Assembly: GCA_964584255.1 (NCBI GenBank)
Contig: CAZOZM010000007.1
Location: forward strand, 1 to 64,000
DNA: 64,000 nucleotides
Reading direction: 5' to 3'
DNA from: UBA3775 sp964584255
Lineage (GTDB): Bacteria > Bacillota > Clostridia > Lachnospirales > Lachnospiraceae
Below are positions 7,868-16,465 of the stretch, piece after piece. Position 1 is the stretch's first letter. The number at the start of each line of letters is the position of its first letter. The notes below the pieces were generated by a model. The model made no database searches. It was not told the DNA's origin and saw only the letters and a list, made by a program, of their open reading frames with translations. Position numbers and translations under genes: made by a program.

Positions 7868-9223
7868 ATGAGAAAGAAAGCATTATGTGTTGTTATGACA
7901 ACAGCTATGGTTGCTTCAATGTTCACAGCATGCGGAAGCAGCGACAAAGGTGGTTCATCTTCAGGAACAGGAACTGTAAGCGGAAGTGATGGAAAGGTTC
8001 TTAACATTTCATGTTGGAATGATGAGTTCAAGAGCAGAATTACAGATCACTACCCAGGATATGAGAAGGTAAGTGAAACAGAAGGTAAGATTGGCGATGT
8101 AACAGTTAAGTGGAACATCACAGCTAACGAAAACAATGCTTACCAGAACAAACTTGATGAGGATCTTTTAAAGCAGAAAGATGCTGCTGCAGATGATAAG
8201 ATCGATATCTTCTTAGTAGAAGCTGACTACGCTCTTAAGTATGTTGATACAGAGTACACAGTAGCAATCAAGGATCTTGGAATTACAGATGCTGATATCG
8301 CTGATCAGTACAAGTATACACAGGACGTTGTTACAGATTCTAACGGAAATGTTAAGGGTCTTTCATGGCAGGGATGTCCTGGTGTTCTTTTCTACAACAG
8401 AGAAGCTGCTAAGGAAATCTTAGGTTCTGATGATGCTGAAACAGTTCAGGCTGCTGTTAAGGATTGGGATACATTCAATGAAACAGCTAAGCTTGCAGTT
8501 GAAAAAGGATACATGATGACATCAACAGTTAACGATACATACCGTGTATACCAGAACAACGTAACATCTAAGTGGGTTGTTGATGGAAAGGTTAACATTG
8601 ATGACAATATTAAGAAGTGGGTAGATGATTCTAAGGAACTCGTTGATATGGGTGCTACTCAGACAGCAGGTCTCTGGTCAGATGAGTGGAAGATCGGTTT
8701 CTTCCCAGAAGGAAAGACATTCTGCTACTTTGGACCAGCTTGGTTAGTTAACTTCTCAATGGCAGCTGATACAGCAGGATCAATTGCTAACATTGGCGGT
8801 TGGGGTGCTACTGAAGGACCTCAGGGCTTCTTCTGGGGTGGTACATGGATCTGTGCAGCAACAGGTACAGACAATGCTGACCTCATTAAAGATATCATGC
8901 TTAAGATGACATGTGATGCTAGCATCATGAAGGGTATCGTTGAGAAGGATGATGACTTCGCAAACAACAAGACAGCAATGGCTGAAATGGCTGCTTCTGA
9001 CTACGAAAGCAAGGTACTCGGTGGACAGAATCCACTTCAGATGTACATGAACGGTGTTGCTACTCTTGACCTCAGCAACCTTACAGAGTACGATCAGGCT
9101 TGTAACGAGAAGTTCCAGGGCGCTATGAAGGATTACTTCGATGGCAACTGCACATATGATGAAGCTATTGAAAAGTTCAATAAGGACATCGTTGTTGCAT
9201 ATCCAGCTCTTAAGACAGAGTAA
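7868..9223 (+). CDS. Carbohydrate ABC transporter substrate-binding lipoprotein
   Basis: 451 residues. The signal sequence ends in a lipobox (MFTAC, Cys about residue 22), followed by a Gly/Ser-rich linker and a type-1 extracellular solute-binding fold (LNISCWNDEF near the N-terminus, GYMMTSTVNDTYRVYQN and ADTAGSIANIGGWGATEG later). It should capture a sugar or oligosaccharide outside the membrane and deliver it to the two permeases downstream. Codons are strongly biased towards a small set (aca, gtt, aag, ctt), unlike most neighbours, which suggests high expression. The sugar cannot be told from sequence. Confidence 0.92.
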   Translation: MRKKALCVVMTTAMVASMFTACGSSDKGGSSSGTGTVSGSDGKVLNISCWNDEFKSRITDHYPGYEKVSETEGKIGDVTVKWNITANENNAYQNKLDEDLLKQKDAAADDKIDIFLVEADYALKYVDTEYTVAIKDLGITDADIADQYKYTQDVVTDSNGNVKGLSWQGCPGVLFYNREAAKEILGSDDAETVQAAVKDWDTFNETAKLAVEKGYMMTSTVNDTYRVYQNNVTSKWVVDGKVNIDDNIKKWVDDSKELVDMGATQTAGLWSDEWKIGFFPEGKTFCYFGPAWLVNFSMAADTAGSIANIGGWGATEGPQGFFWGGTWICAATGTDNADLIKDIMLKMTCDASIMKGIVEKDDDFANNKTAMAEMAASDYESKVLGGQNPLQMYMNGVATLDLSNLTEYDQACNEKFQGAMKDYFDGNCTYDEAIEKFNKDIVVAYPALKTE

Positions 9224-9263
9224 TAAAAACTGATAAAACCATAAAGTTTTATGTATGATTTTT

Positions 9264-9304
9264 ATCATGCCTGCCTGATTTGGTCAGGTGGGCATGATTT
9301 TTTT
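9264..9304 (+). terminator. Intra-operon terminator between binding protein and permeases
   Basis: A 15-bp stem (ATCATGCCTGCCTGA with TCAGGTGGGCATGAT, loop TTTGG) is followed by seven Ts. Partial termination here would keep the binding protein in excess of the permeases, a common arrangement in sugar ABC operons. Confidence 0.85.
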
Positions 9305-9377
9305 GACAATTCCCGAAAACAGAAAATCTAAAAGATGAATTCCGTTTTCACAATTCTTTGTAACGGAGGGGAGTTAT

Positions 9378-10295
9378 ATGAGTAAAGCTAACTCAAAAGC
9401 AGTTAGATACAACAGATGGGGCTATATTTTCCTTATCCCATTTTTTGTTGTATATATCATTTTTCAGCTTATTCCATTAGCTGAAACAATCTACTACAGT
9501 TTCTTTGAATATTTCAGAGACGGTTTGAAAATTGTCGGACCAAACTTTGTTGGAATTGAAAACTACAAGGCAATGTTCAGCAATCCGGATTTGATTAAAT
9601 ATTTCGGAAATACAATGATTATGTGGTTTTTAGGTTTCGTGCCACAGATTCTTGTTTCCCTGCTCCTTGGAGCATGGTTCTCTGATAACAGACTTAAGCT
9701 TAAGGCATCAGGATTCTTTAAGGTTGTAATTTATCTTCCAAACCTTATCATGGCATCCGCTTTCGCAATGCTTTTCTTCGCACTGTTCTCAGATAAGGGA
9801 CCTATCAATCAGATGCTTATCAGCATGAACATTATTGATACAGAATATAAGTTCTTCTCAAGTGTATGGGCAACACGAGGACTTGTTGCAGCCATGAACT
9901 TCCTTATGTGGTATGGTAATACAACAATTCTTCTTATGGCAGGTATGCTTGGTATTGATACATCATTATTCGAAGCTGCAGAAGTTGACGGAGCTACTTC
10001 AACACAGAAGTTCTTCAGAATTACACTTCCGCTTCTCAGACCAATCCTTTTATATGTTATGATAACATCTCTTATCGGTGGTCTTCAGATGTTTGACGTA
10101 CCTCAGATTCTTACAAACGGTAAGGGTACTCCTGTAGACAGTACAAGAACAATGATCATGTACTTAAATGATCATCTCTTCAGTAAGAACTATGGTGCCA
10201 GTGGTGCACTTTCAGTTATTCTGTTTGTTGTCACGGCAATCTTAAGTATTATCGTATTTAAGGTTTCAGGAAACAATGATAAAGTTAAAGGTTAA
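9378..10295 (+). CDS. Carbohydrate ABC transporter permease (MalF/UgpA type)
   Basis: 305 residues with six predicted membrane helices and the EAA loop (EAAEVDGATSTQKFFRITLP) that contacts the ATPase. With the next gene it forms the channel for the substrate delivered by the upstream lipoprotein. A GGAGGGGAG ribosome site precedes the ATG. No ATPase gene lies in the operon; as in many Firmicutes a shared MsmX-type ATPase encoded elsewhere is expected. Confidence 0.93.
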   Translation: MSKANSKAVRYNRWGYIFLIPFFVVYIIFQLIPLAETIYYSFFEYFRDGLKIVGPNFVGIENYKAMFSNPDLIKYFGNTMIMWFLGFVPQILVSLLLGAWFSDNRLKLKASGFFKVVIYLPNLIMASAFAMLFFALFSDKGPINQMLISMNIIDTEYKFFSSVWATRGLVAAMNFLMWYGNTTILLMAGMLGIDTSLFEAAEVDGATSTQKFFRITLPLLRPILLYVMITSLIGGLQMFDVPQILTNGKGTPVDSTRTMIMYLNDHLFSKNYGASGALSVILFVVTAILSIIVFKVSGNNDKVKG

Positions 10296-10309
10296 AGGAG
10301 GTATAAGAA

Positions 10310-11176
10310 ATGGCTAGAGCTAAAAATCAGGACTTTAGTAAAGGTGCCAGTCTTCACGCAAGAAGAGTTATTGCTTATATCGTTCTTATAATCTTGACTT
10401 TTCTCAGTCTTTTCTGGTTCTACATACTTTTCGTAAATGCGACAAGATCAAATGGTGAGTTAACAAGAGGTTTTACACTTGTTCCAAGTAACAACTTCTT
10501 TACTAACTGGAAGAATCTCTATAATTCATCCCAGCCTGTTCTTCTCGGTTTAAGAAACAGTGTTATTATTTCAGCATGTTCAGCAATACTTAGTACATAT
10601 TTCTCAACAATGACTGCATATGCAATTCATGCATATGATTTCAAGGCTAAGAAAGCAATGTATACCTTTATTCTTGCTGTCATGATGATTCCTACACAGG
10701 TTACTGCACTTGGTTTCATTACATTCATGAACACTTTAGGATTAATGGATAGCTATATTCCACTTATTGTTCCTGCAGTTGCAGCACCTGCTACATTCTT
10801 CTACATGAAGCAGTACATGGATTCTGTTCTTCCTTTGTCAATTATTGAAGCATCAAGAATTGACGGTTCAGGTGAATTCAGAACATTCAATCATATCATT
10901 CTTCCTATTATGAAGCCGGCTGTTGCCGTACAGGCAATATTCACCTTCGTAAGCAGTTGGAATAACTACTTCACACCAAACCTTATTATTGACACAAGAG
11001 AAAAGAAGACATTACCAATTCTCATTGCGAACCTTCGTAGTGCCGACTATCTCAAGTTCGATATGGGTCAGGTTTACATGATGATTGCATTCTCCATCTT
11101 CCCTGTAATCATTGTTTACCTTATTCTCTCAAAGAATATCGTAGGCGGTGTTGCAATGGGTTCAGTAAAGGGCTAA
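10310..11176 (+). CDS. Carbohydrate ABC transporter permease (MalG/UgpE type)
   Basis: 288 residues, six membrane helices, EAA loop EASRIDGSGEFRTFNHIILP. It is the second half of the heterodimeric channel. It starts 14 nt after the first permease with AGGAGG, so the two are surely co-translated. The operon ends at a strong terminator 19 nt after the stop. Confidence 0.93.
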   Translation: MARAKNQDFSKGASLHARRVIAYIVLIILTFLSLFWFYILFVNATRSNGELTRGFTLVPSNNFFTNWKNLYNSSQPVLLGLRNSVIISACSAILSTYFSTMTAYAIHAYDFKAKKAMYTFILAVMMIPTQVTALGFITFMNTLGLMDSYIPLIVPAVAAPATFFYMKQYMDSVLPLSIIEASRIDGSGEFRTFNHIILPIMKPAVAVQAIFTFVSSWNNYFTPNLIIDTREKKTLPILIANLRSADYLKFDMGQVYMMIAFSIFPVIIVYLILSKNIVGGVAMGSVKG

Positions 11177-11194
11177 TTCATATAAGAAGATTTA

Positions 11195-11226
11195 AGAGAC
11201 CGGGGGTTTTCCCCGGTCTCTTTTTA
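11195..11226 (+). terminator. Terminator of the sugar transporter operon
   Basis: A perfect 11-bp GC-rich stem (AGAGACCGGGG/CCCCGGTCTCT, loop GTTTT) followed by Ts. Confidence 0.95.
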
Positions 11227-11283
11227 TATTGAAAGTAAAAGAGTTTTTAAGGCAGCCTTGCAAATGGGGGATAAATAACCGTA

Positions 11284-11400
11284 AAAGAAGTTCTTATGGT
11301 TGTTTTGCAAGAAGGAGAAGTACCACAAAGAAATTCTTATGGCTGTCTTGCGAGAAGGAGAAGTGTCATAAAGAAACTGTTATGGTCTATTCCGTGAGAA
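11284..11400 (+). repeat. Imperfect 43-bp tandem repeat, about three copies
   Basis: The gap 11227-11576 contains three decaying copies with a 43-bp period. The shared word TTCTTATGG or its variant lies at 11291, 11334 and about 11377. Each copy ends in GCAAGAAGGAGAAG or a mutated form. Since 43 is not a multiple of three, the long frame here (from TTG 11229) changes register between copies and is unlikely to be a gene. Confidence 0.7.
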
Positions 11401-11476
11401 AGAGAATAAATGATATTGAAACCTTTGATATAGTATTTTTCGGAGGTGAAGAAAAGGTCAGATGAACAATATCTGC

Positions 11477-11505
11477 TTGGATTATAAGGAAAAAAATCGT
11501 ATAAT
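11477..11505 (+). promoter_or_regulatory. Promoter for the lipoprotein gene at 11577
   Basis: -35 TTGGAT (11477-11482), exact 17-nt spacer, consensus -10 TATAAT (11500-11505). Confidence 0.7.
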
Positions 11506-11576
11506 AAGTTGAATGGGTTTATCATAAACATCTCGAAGGTGTAATGATAAATGATTGAGATGAAAGGAAATGTTAT

Positions 11577-12626
11577 ATGCTGTTTATTGAAAAATGCAGA
11601 GTTATGAGGAAAAGATTAGTTTGTCCGGTATTTGTGCTTGCTTTTTGTATGATTCTTTTTAGCGGATGTAAAAAAGATGTGGACTTGTCATCCGGAGGAA
11701 ATTTAAGTACGGGTATCGAAGATAAAAAAATGGATGATAAGGAAACAGAGAATATACTGAGGTATATGAGTTTTGAAATTGAGGAATATACAATACATTC
11801 AACGAATATTACCTCTTTAAGGATAGATGAGCATGTTTATGATGAAGACGACAAAACAGATACGGTTTTGACAGAGTATACTGCTGAGATAGGAAAAAGG
11901 CATTTTGAATTTTCGGCTAATGTTGTTTTCAAATACAATGAGGAACAGGATTCCTGGGAACAGATGGGATACAGCATAAATCCTGATTACATTATTTCAT
12001 TTATAAAGAGTTACAGATTCGATTTGTCGGCAGATGAGATAGCCGCCGGACTGTCAGCTGAAAGGTTCGGGATTGAGGTGATGGGGACGACATATTATTC
12101 CGATGAAAATGAAATCAGCAATGTAAAATATGGCAAAGTGGAACCGGACGGTTCAGATTATCTGTATGCCGATCTTGATTTTACCCTGTCAAATGAAGAC
12201 ATCAGTATTGATGTTATGGCGAAAACAGAATTTAAATATACTGAGGAGAAAGGTTGGAACGTTTATTATATTGATGGAACCGAGGTTAAGTCTGTGGATT
12301 GTGATGTGACAGGAACGTGGTCGGGTAAGGATTCAACGGGGAGGACGCTGGTTGTTGAAATAAAGGAATCGGTGAATGAAGAGGCTGAACTTTCAGCCTG
12401 TGTTGAAGTGAAGAATGGAGAGGAAACTGAATTGAGTTTTAATGCAGCCGTAAATGAGTTTTCGGCTGATGCAGTCAGAGGTGATTATGTAAGTTTGAGG
12501 AACAGCGGCTGGGTAAAGGAGCCGAATTCGGGAAATCTATTGCAATGGCAGCTGTTATACGGCAGAATTAGTGACGGAGTATGGACAATAAAGTGCAATT
12601 CTGAAAATCTGACACTGTCAAAGTGA
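11577..12626 (+). CDS. Lipoprotein of unknown function
   Basis: 349 residues. A positively charged start and hydrophobic stretch end in a lipobox (LFSGC), so the mature protein should be anchored outside the membrane. I do not recognise the remainder. It is acidic and rich in beta-strand-like segments, with two similar blocks (LTEYTAEIGKRHFEFSANVV near residue 95, YADLDFTLSNEDISIDVMAK near 195) that may be a duplicated module. The start ATG 11577 has AAAGGA upstream; a second ATG at 11604 would give a more typical signal length. It has its own promoter, and no partner genes are evident. Confidence 0.8.
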   Translation: MLFIEKCRVMRKRLVCPVFVLAFCMILFSGCKKDVDLSSGGNLSTGIEDKKMDDKETENILRYMSFEIEEYTIHSTNITSLRIDEHVYDEDDKTDTVLTEYTAEIGKRHFEFSANVVFKYNEEQDSWEQMGYSINPDYIISFIKSYRFDLSADEIAAGLSAERFGIEVMGTTYYSDENEISNVKYGKVEPDGSDYLYADLDFTLSNEDISIDVMAKTEFKYTEEKGWNVYYIDGTEVKSVDCDVTGTWSGKDSTGRTLVVEIKESVNEEAELSACVEVKNGEETELSFNAAVNEFSADAVRGDYVSLRNSGWVKEPNSGNLLQWQLLYGRISDGVWTIKCNSENLTLSK

Positions 12627-12700
12627 TAAAAAATCAACTCAAAACCCATAAAAAGGCGGTGTTGGTTAAAATAAATCAATGTAGAGGACAATTGCGTTCG

Positions 12701-12729
12701 TTGACATGGTGCTTTTAGTGTGTTAAACT
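12701..12729 (+). promoter_or_regulatory. Promoter of the leuACDB operon
   Basis: -35 TTGACA (12701-12706), about 17 nt, then a weak -10 (TAAACT, 12724-12729). The leader before leuA is only about 25 nt, too short for a T-box or leucine attenuator. Confidence 0.55.
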
Positions 12730-12758
12730 ACCACCATTGAAAGAATTTGGAGGACAAA

Positions 12759-14441
12759 ATGAAAGAAACCGGTAAATATACAAGACAGTATTATCTGCCA
12801 CCTAAGACAGCAATGAAGTGGGCAGAAAAAGATTATATAGATAAGGCACCAAAGTGGTGTTCCGTTGATTTAAGAGACGGAAATCAGGCTCTCATAACAC
12901 CTATGAGTCTGGATGAAAAAATAGCATTCTTTAAGCTTTTGGTTGATGTCGGATTTAAGGAAATTGAAGTTGGTTTTCCGGCAGCAAGCGATACGGAATA
13001 CAATTTCCTCAGAGCTTTGGTTGACGGAAATCTTATACCAGATGACGTAACAATTCAGGTTCTTACCCAGTCAAGAGAGCACATCATAAGAAAAACATTT
13101 GAATCACTTAAAGGTGTTAAGAATGCAATTGTGCATTTATATAACTCTACCAGTGTAGCACAGAGAGAACAGGTATTCCGTAAGTCTAAGGAAGAAATAA
13201 AACAGATAGCAATTGACGGTGCAAAACTCTTTGATGACATTGCAAAGGAAATGGGAGTTGATTTCAGATATGAATACTCACCGGAATCCTTCACCGGAAC
13301 AGAGCCGGAATATGCTCTTGAGGTTTGCAATGCTGTTCTTGATGTTTGGCAGCCTACACCTGATAAGAAGGTAATAATTAATCTTCCTGTTACGGTTGAA
13401 CTTTCAATGCCTCATGTTTATGCCAACCAGGTAGAGTACATATGTGACAATATCAAGTACAGAGACAGTGTTGAAATTTCACTTCATCCTCACAATGACA
13501 GAGGTTGTGCTGTTGCTGATACGGAACTCGGACTTCTTGCCGGTGCGGACAGAGTAGAAGGTACGCTGTTTGGAAACGGAGAAAGAACCGGTAATGTTGA
13601 TATAATTACCGTTGCAATGAATATGTATATGCAGGGTGTAGAGCCGGGACTTGATTTTACGGATATGCCTGCCATTGTGGAACTTTATGAAAAGGTAACG
13701 GGAATGCAGGTGAATATGCGTTCTCCATATAGCGGTAAGCTTGTATTTGCTGCTTTTTCCGGATCACATCAGGATGCAATTGCAAAGGGCATGAAGTGGC
13801 GTGAAGAAAAGGATTGTGAGCATTGGACCGTTCCTTATCTTCCAATTGATCCGCATGATGTCGGCCGTGAATATGAAACTGATGTTATCAGAATTAATTC
13901 CCAGTCCGGAAAGGGTGGAATCGGATATCTTGTAGAAACAAGATACGGTTACAAGATTCCAAAGAAGATGAGCGAGGATGTAGGATATACAATTAAGGGA
14001 ATATCAGACAGACTTCACAAGGAACTTTCCGCAGAGGAAGTTTATGAAGACTTCATGAAGCTTTATGTTAATGTCAACGGACCGCTTGAAAAGGTGGATT
14101 ATCACTTTAAGAGGGATGAAGACACAAGCGTTACGGATATAAGAGTAAGTCTTTCACTCAGGGAAAACGGAGAAGAGAAGGAAATTGTTGCATATGGAAA
14201 CGGTCGTCTTGATGCCGTGGCTAATGCCCTCCATGCAAATGGAATTCTTTTCAGCAATCTTACGTATGAGGAACATGCCCTTAACATGGGTTCAACATCC
14301 AAGGCGGTTTCTTATGTAAGCATTCAGCTTCCTAATGGTGATGTGTGTTGGGGAACAGGTCTTGAGGATGATATCATTGCTTCATCAATCAGTGCATTGT
14401 TCTCTGCAGTAAACAGAGCGAAGCTTCTTGGCAAAATCTAA
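12759..14441 (+). CDS. leuA: 2-isopropylmalate synthase, long (LeuA2) form
   Basis: 560 residues. It condenses acetyl-CoA with 2-oxoisovalerate, the first committed step of leucine synthesis. The catalytic HMGL-like barrel starts with KWCSVDLRDGNQALITPM and has the metal site SLHPHNDRGCAVADTE; the C-terminal ~130 residues are the allosteric leucine-binding domain. The pattern KAPKWCSVDLRDGNQAL is that of the long actinobacterial/yeast-like form. The ATG at 12759 is chosen because TTTGGAGG sits just ahead of it; a longer TTG start would overlap that ribosome site. Confidence 0.95.
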   Translation: MKETGKYTRQYYLPPKTAMKWAEKDYIDKAPKWCSVDLRDGNQALITPMSLDEKIAFFKLLVDVGFKEIEVGFPAASDTEYNFLRALVDGNLIPDDVTIQVLTQSREHIIRKTFESLKGVKNAIVHLYNSTSVAQREQVFRKSKEEIKQIAIDGAKLFDDIAKEMGVDFRYEYSPESFTGTEPEYALEVCNAVLDVWQPTPDKKVIINLPVTVELSMPHVYANQVEYICDNIKYRDSVEISLHPHNDRGCAVADTELGLLAGADRVEGTLFGNGERTGNVDIITVAMNMYMQGVEPGLDFTDMPAIVELYEKVTGMQVNMRSPYSGKLVFAAFSGSHQDAIAKGMKWREEKDCEHWTVPYLPIDPHDVGREYETDVIRINSQSGKGGIGYLVETRYGYKIPKKMSEDVGYTIKGISDRLHKELSAEEVYEDFMKLYVNVNGPLEKVDYHFKRDEDTSVTDIRVSLSLRENGEEKEIVAYGNGRLDAVANALHANGILFSNLTYEEHALNMGSTSKAVSYVSIQLPNGDVCWGTGLEDDIIASSISALFSAVNRAKLLGKI

Positions 14442-14666
14442 AATAACCGGAAAAAGCCCTTGCACCAATGAGAGGCAATAAGGGAGCAGGGTAAAATCCA
14501 AAACAACCGGAAAGAATCCTCGCGAAAGCACAGATGGTGCCTGGCGAAGGAATCATAACGATAATGTCAGTGAGAGATGCATCTGATTTCTTTCACTGAC
14601 ATATAAATACTTTGATAAAGAATTGAATTATTCAATCAGGATAAGAAAAAAATGGAGGACACATTT
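14442..14666 (+). other. leuA-leuC spacer with duplication and long hairpin
   Basis: 225 nt without a gene. It contains an imperfect ~31-bp direct duplication (from about 14433 and 14492, shared core AACCGGAAA) and a 14-bp hairpin ATGTCAGTGAGAGA / TCTTTCACTGACAT at 14564-14602 that has no T-run. The hairpin could be a processing or stabilising element separating leuA from leuCDB. Confidence 0.5.
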
Positions 14667-15926
14667 ATGGGTATGACAATGACGCAGAAAATACTTGCAG
14701 CACATGCAGGGCTTGAAAGCGTAAAAGCGGGTCAGCTTATTAATGCTAAACTTGATATGGTTCTTGGAAATGATATTACATCTCCGGTAGCCATTAATGA
14801 GTTTAACAAGGCAGGCTGTGAGGGAGTATTTGACAATACTAAAATTTCCATGGTAATGGATCATTTTGCTCCTAACAAGGACATAAAAGCAGCAGAGCAG
14901 TGTAAACAGTGCAGAGGTTTTGCAAAGAGATTTGATATAAAGAACTATTATGATGTCGGTGAAATGGGAATCGAACATGCACTACTTCCGGAAAAAGGCC
15001 TTATCGGACCGGGTGAGGTTTGTATAGGAGCTGATTCACATACATGTACATATGGTGCCCTTGGAGCCTTTTCTACAGGAGTAGGCTCGACTGATATGGC
15101 GGCAGGAATGGCAACGGGAGAAGCGTGGTTCAAAGTTCCTTCAGCCATCAAATTCAATATTACGGGAAAACTCAATAAAAACGTATCAGGTAAGGATGTT
15201 ATCCTTTATATTATCGGTAAAATCGGAGTAGACGGTGCGTTATATAAGTCTATGGAATTTTCCGGTGAGGGACTTAAAAACCTGTCTATGGATGACCGTC
15301 TCTGCATAGCTAATATGGCAATCGAAGCAGGTGCAAAAAATGGTATCTTTGCGGTAGATGAAGTTACTCTTGAGTATGTAAAGGGCAGAGTAAATCGTGA
15401 GTTTACCGTTTATGAAGCTGATGAGGATGCAGAGTATGAACAGGTAATAGATATTAATCTTTCAGAGCTCGAATCAGTTGTTGCATGTCCTCACCTTCCT
15501 GAGAATACAAAGCCGGCTAAGGAGCTTTCCGATATCGTTCCAAATCAGGTTGTTATCGGTTCATGTACAAACGGAAGACTTTCTGACATGGCAGCGGCTG
15601 CACGCATAATGGAAGGTAAGCATATTGCAAAAGATATAAGGTGCATTATTATTCCTGCAACTCAGCAGATTTACCTTGACAGTATTAAAGCAGGCTATGT
15701 TGAGACTTTTATTAAAGCAGGCTGTGTGGTATCGACACCAACATGCGGACCATGTCTTGGCGGTCACATGGGAATTCTTGCGGCAGATGAAATTGCAGTT
15801 GCAACAACAAACAGAAACTTTGTCGGACGTATGGGTCATGTTACTTCAAAAATATATCTTGCAAGTCCGGAAGTGGCAGCGGCTACGGCGGTTACAGGTC
15901 GTATAACAGATCCTGCAAATATGTAG
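14667..15926 (+). CDS. leuC: 3-isopropylmalate dehydratase large subunit
   Basis: 419 residues, the short archaeal/clostridial LeuC form. With LeuD it isomerises 2- to 3-isopropylmalate. The [4Fe-4S] cysteines are visible in VIGSCTNG and in PTCGPCLGGHMG near the C-terminus, with the substrate loop GADSHTCTYGALGAF. The ATG at 14667 is preferred: GGAGG (14654-14658) lies eight bases upstream and overlaps the alternative ATG at 14652. Confidence 0.95.
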   Translation: MGMTMTQKILAAHAGLESVKAGQLINAKLDMVLGNDITSPVAINEFNKAGCEGVFDNTKISMVMDHFAPNKDIKAAEQCKQCRGFAKRFDIKNYYDVGEMGIEHALLPEKGLIGPGEVCIGADSHTCTYGALGAFSTGVGSTDMAAGMATGEAWFKVPSAIKFNITGKLNKNVSGKDVILYIIGKIGVDGALYKSMEFSGEGLKNLSMDDRLCIANMAIEAGAKNGIFAVDEVTLEYVKGRVNREFTVYEADEDAEYEQVIDINLSELESVVACPHLPENTKPAKELSDIVPNQVVIGSCTNGRLSDMAAAARIMEGKHIAKDIRCIIIPATQQIYLDSIKAGYVETFIKAGCVVSTPTCGPCLGGHMGILAADEIAVATTNRNFVGRMGHVTSKIYLASPEVAAATAVTGRITDPANM

Positions 15927-15961
15927 GATATCAAAAAAGGTTTTAGAAAAGGAGATATGCG

Positions 15962-16447
15962 ATGAATGCACATGGCATTGTACATAAATATGGTGATAAT
16001 GTAGATACGGATGTTATCATACCGGCAAGATATCTTAATACGGCAGATCACAAAGAACTTGCAGGTCACTGTATGGAAGATATTGATACGGAATTTGTCA
16101 AGAAGGTTAAAGCCGGAGACATTATGGTCGGAGGAGCCAATTTTGGATGTGGTTCTTCAAGAGAACATGCACCTATAGCAATTAAGGAGTCGGGAATTTC
16201 CTGCGTAATAGCTTCAACCTTTGCAAGAATATTCTTCCGTAATTCCATCAATATCGGACTTCCTATTCTTGAATGTCCGGAAGCAAGTGAAAAGATTAAT
16301 GCAGGTGATGAGCTTGAAATTAACTTTGACACAGGCGTAATTACAAATGTAACAAAGGGCGAAGAATATCAGGCACAGCCATTCCCTGAATTTATGAAGA
16401 ACATCATGAGCAAGGGCGGACTTTTAAAATCAATTAAGGACAGATAA
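15962..16447 (+). CDS. leuD: 3-isopropylmalate dehydratase small subunit
   Basis: 161 residues, the short LeuD swivel domain. Family motifs VDTDVIIPARYLNT and the substrate loop GGANFGCGSSREHAP are present. It follows leuC by 35 nt with an AAGGAG ribosome site. It forms the LeuCD heterodimer. Confidence 0.95.
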   Translation: MNAHGIVHKYGDNVDTDVIIPARYLNTADHKELAGHCMEDIDTEFVKKVKAGDIMVGGANFGCGSSREHAPIAIKESGISCVIASTFARIFFRNSINIGLPILECPEASEKINAGDELEINFDTGVITNVTKGEEYQAQPFPEFMKNIMSKGGLLKSIKDR

Positions 16448-16465
16448 ATCGGAGGCTTTAAACAC

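Noticed and set aside
8780..9268. A 162-codon minus-strand frame over the sugar-binding protein.
   Set aside because: It arises from the strong codon bias of the true gene on the plus strand and includes the terminator stem.
11229..11465. A 78-codon TTG-started frame after the sugar operon.
   Set aside because: It runs through 43-bp repeats that shift register, has no ribosome site and shows no recognisable protein pattern.
12630..12758. T-box or leucine leader peptide before leuA.
   Set aside because: No T-box sequence and no run of leucine codons; the leader after the promoter is only about 25 nt.
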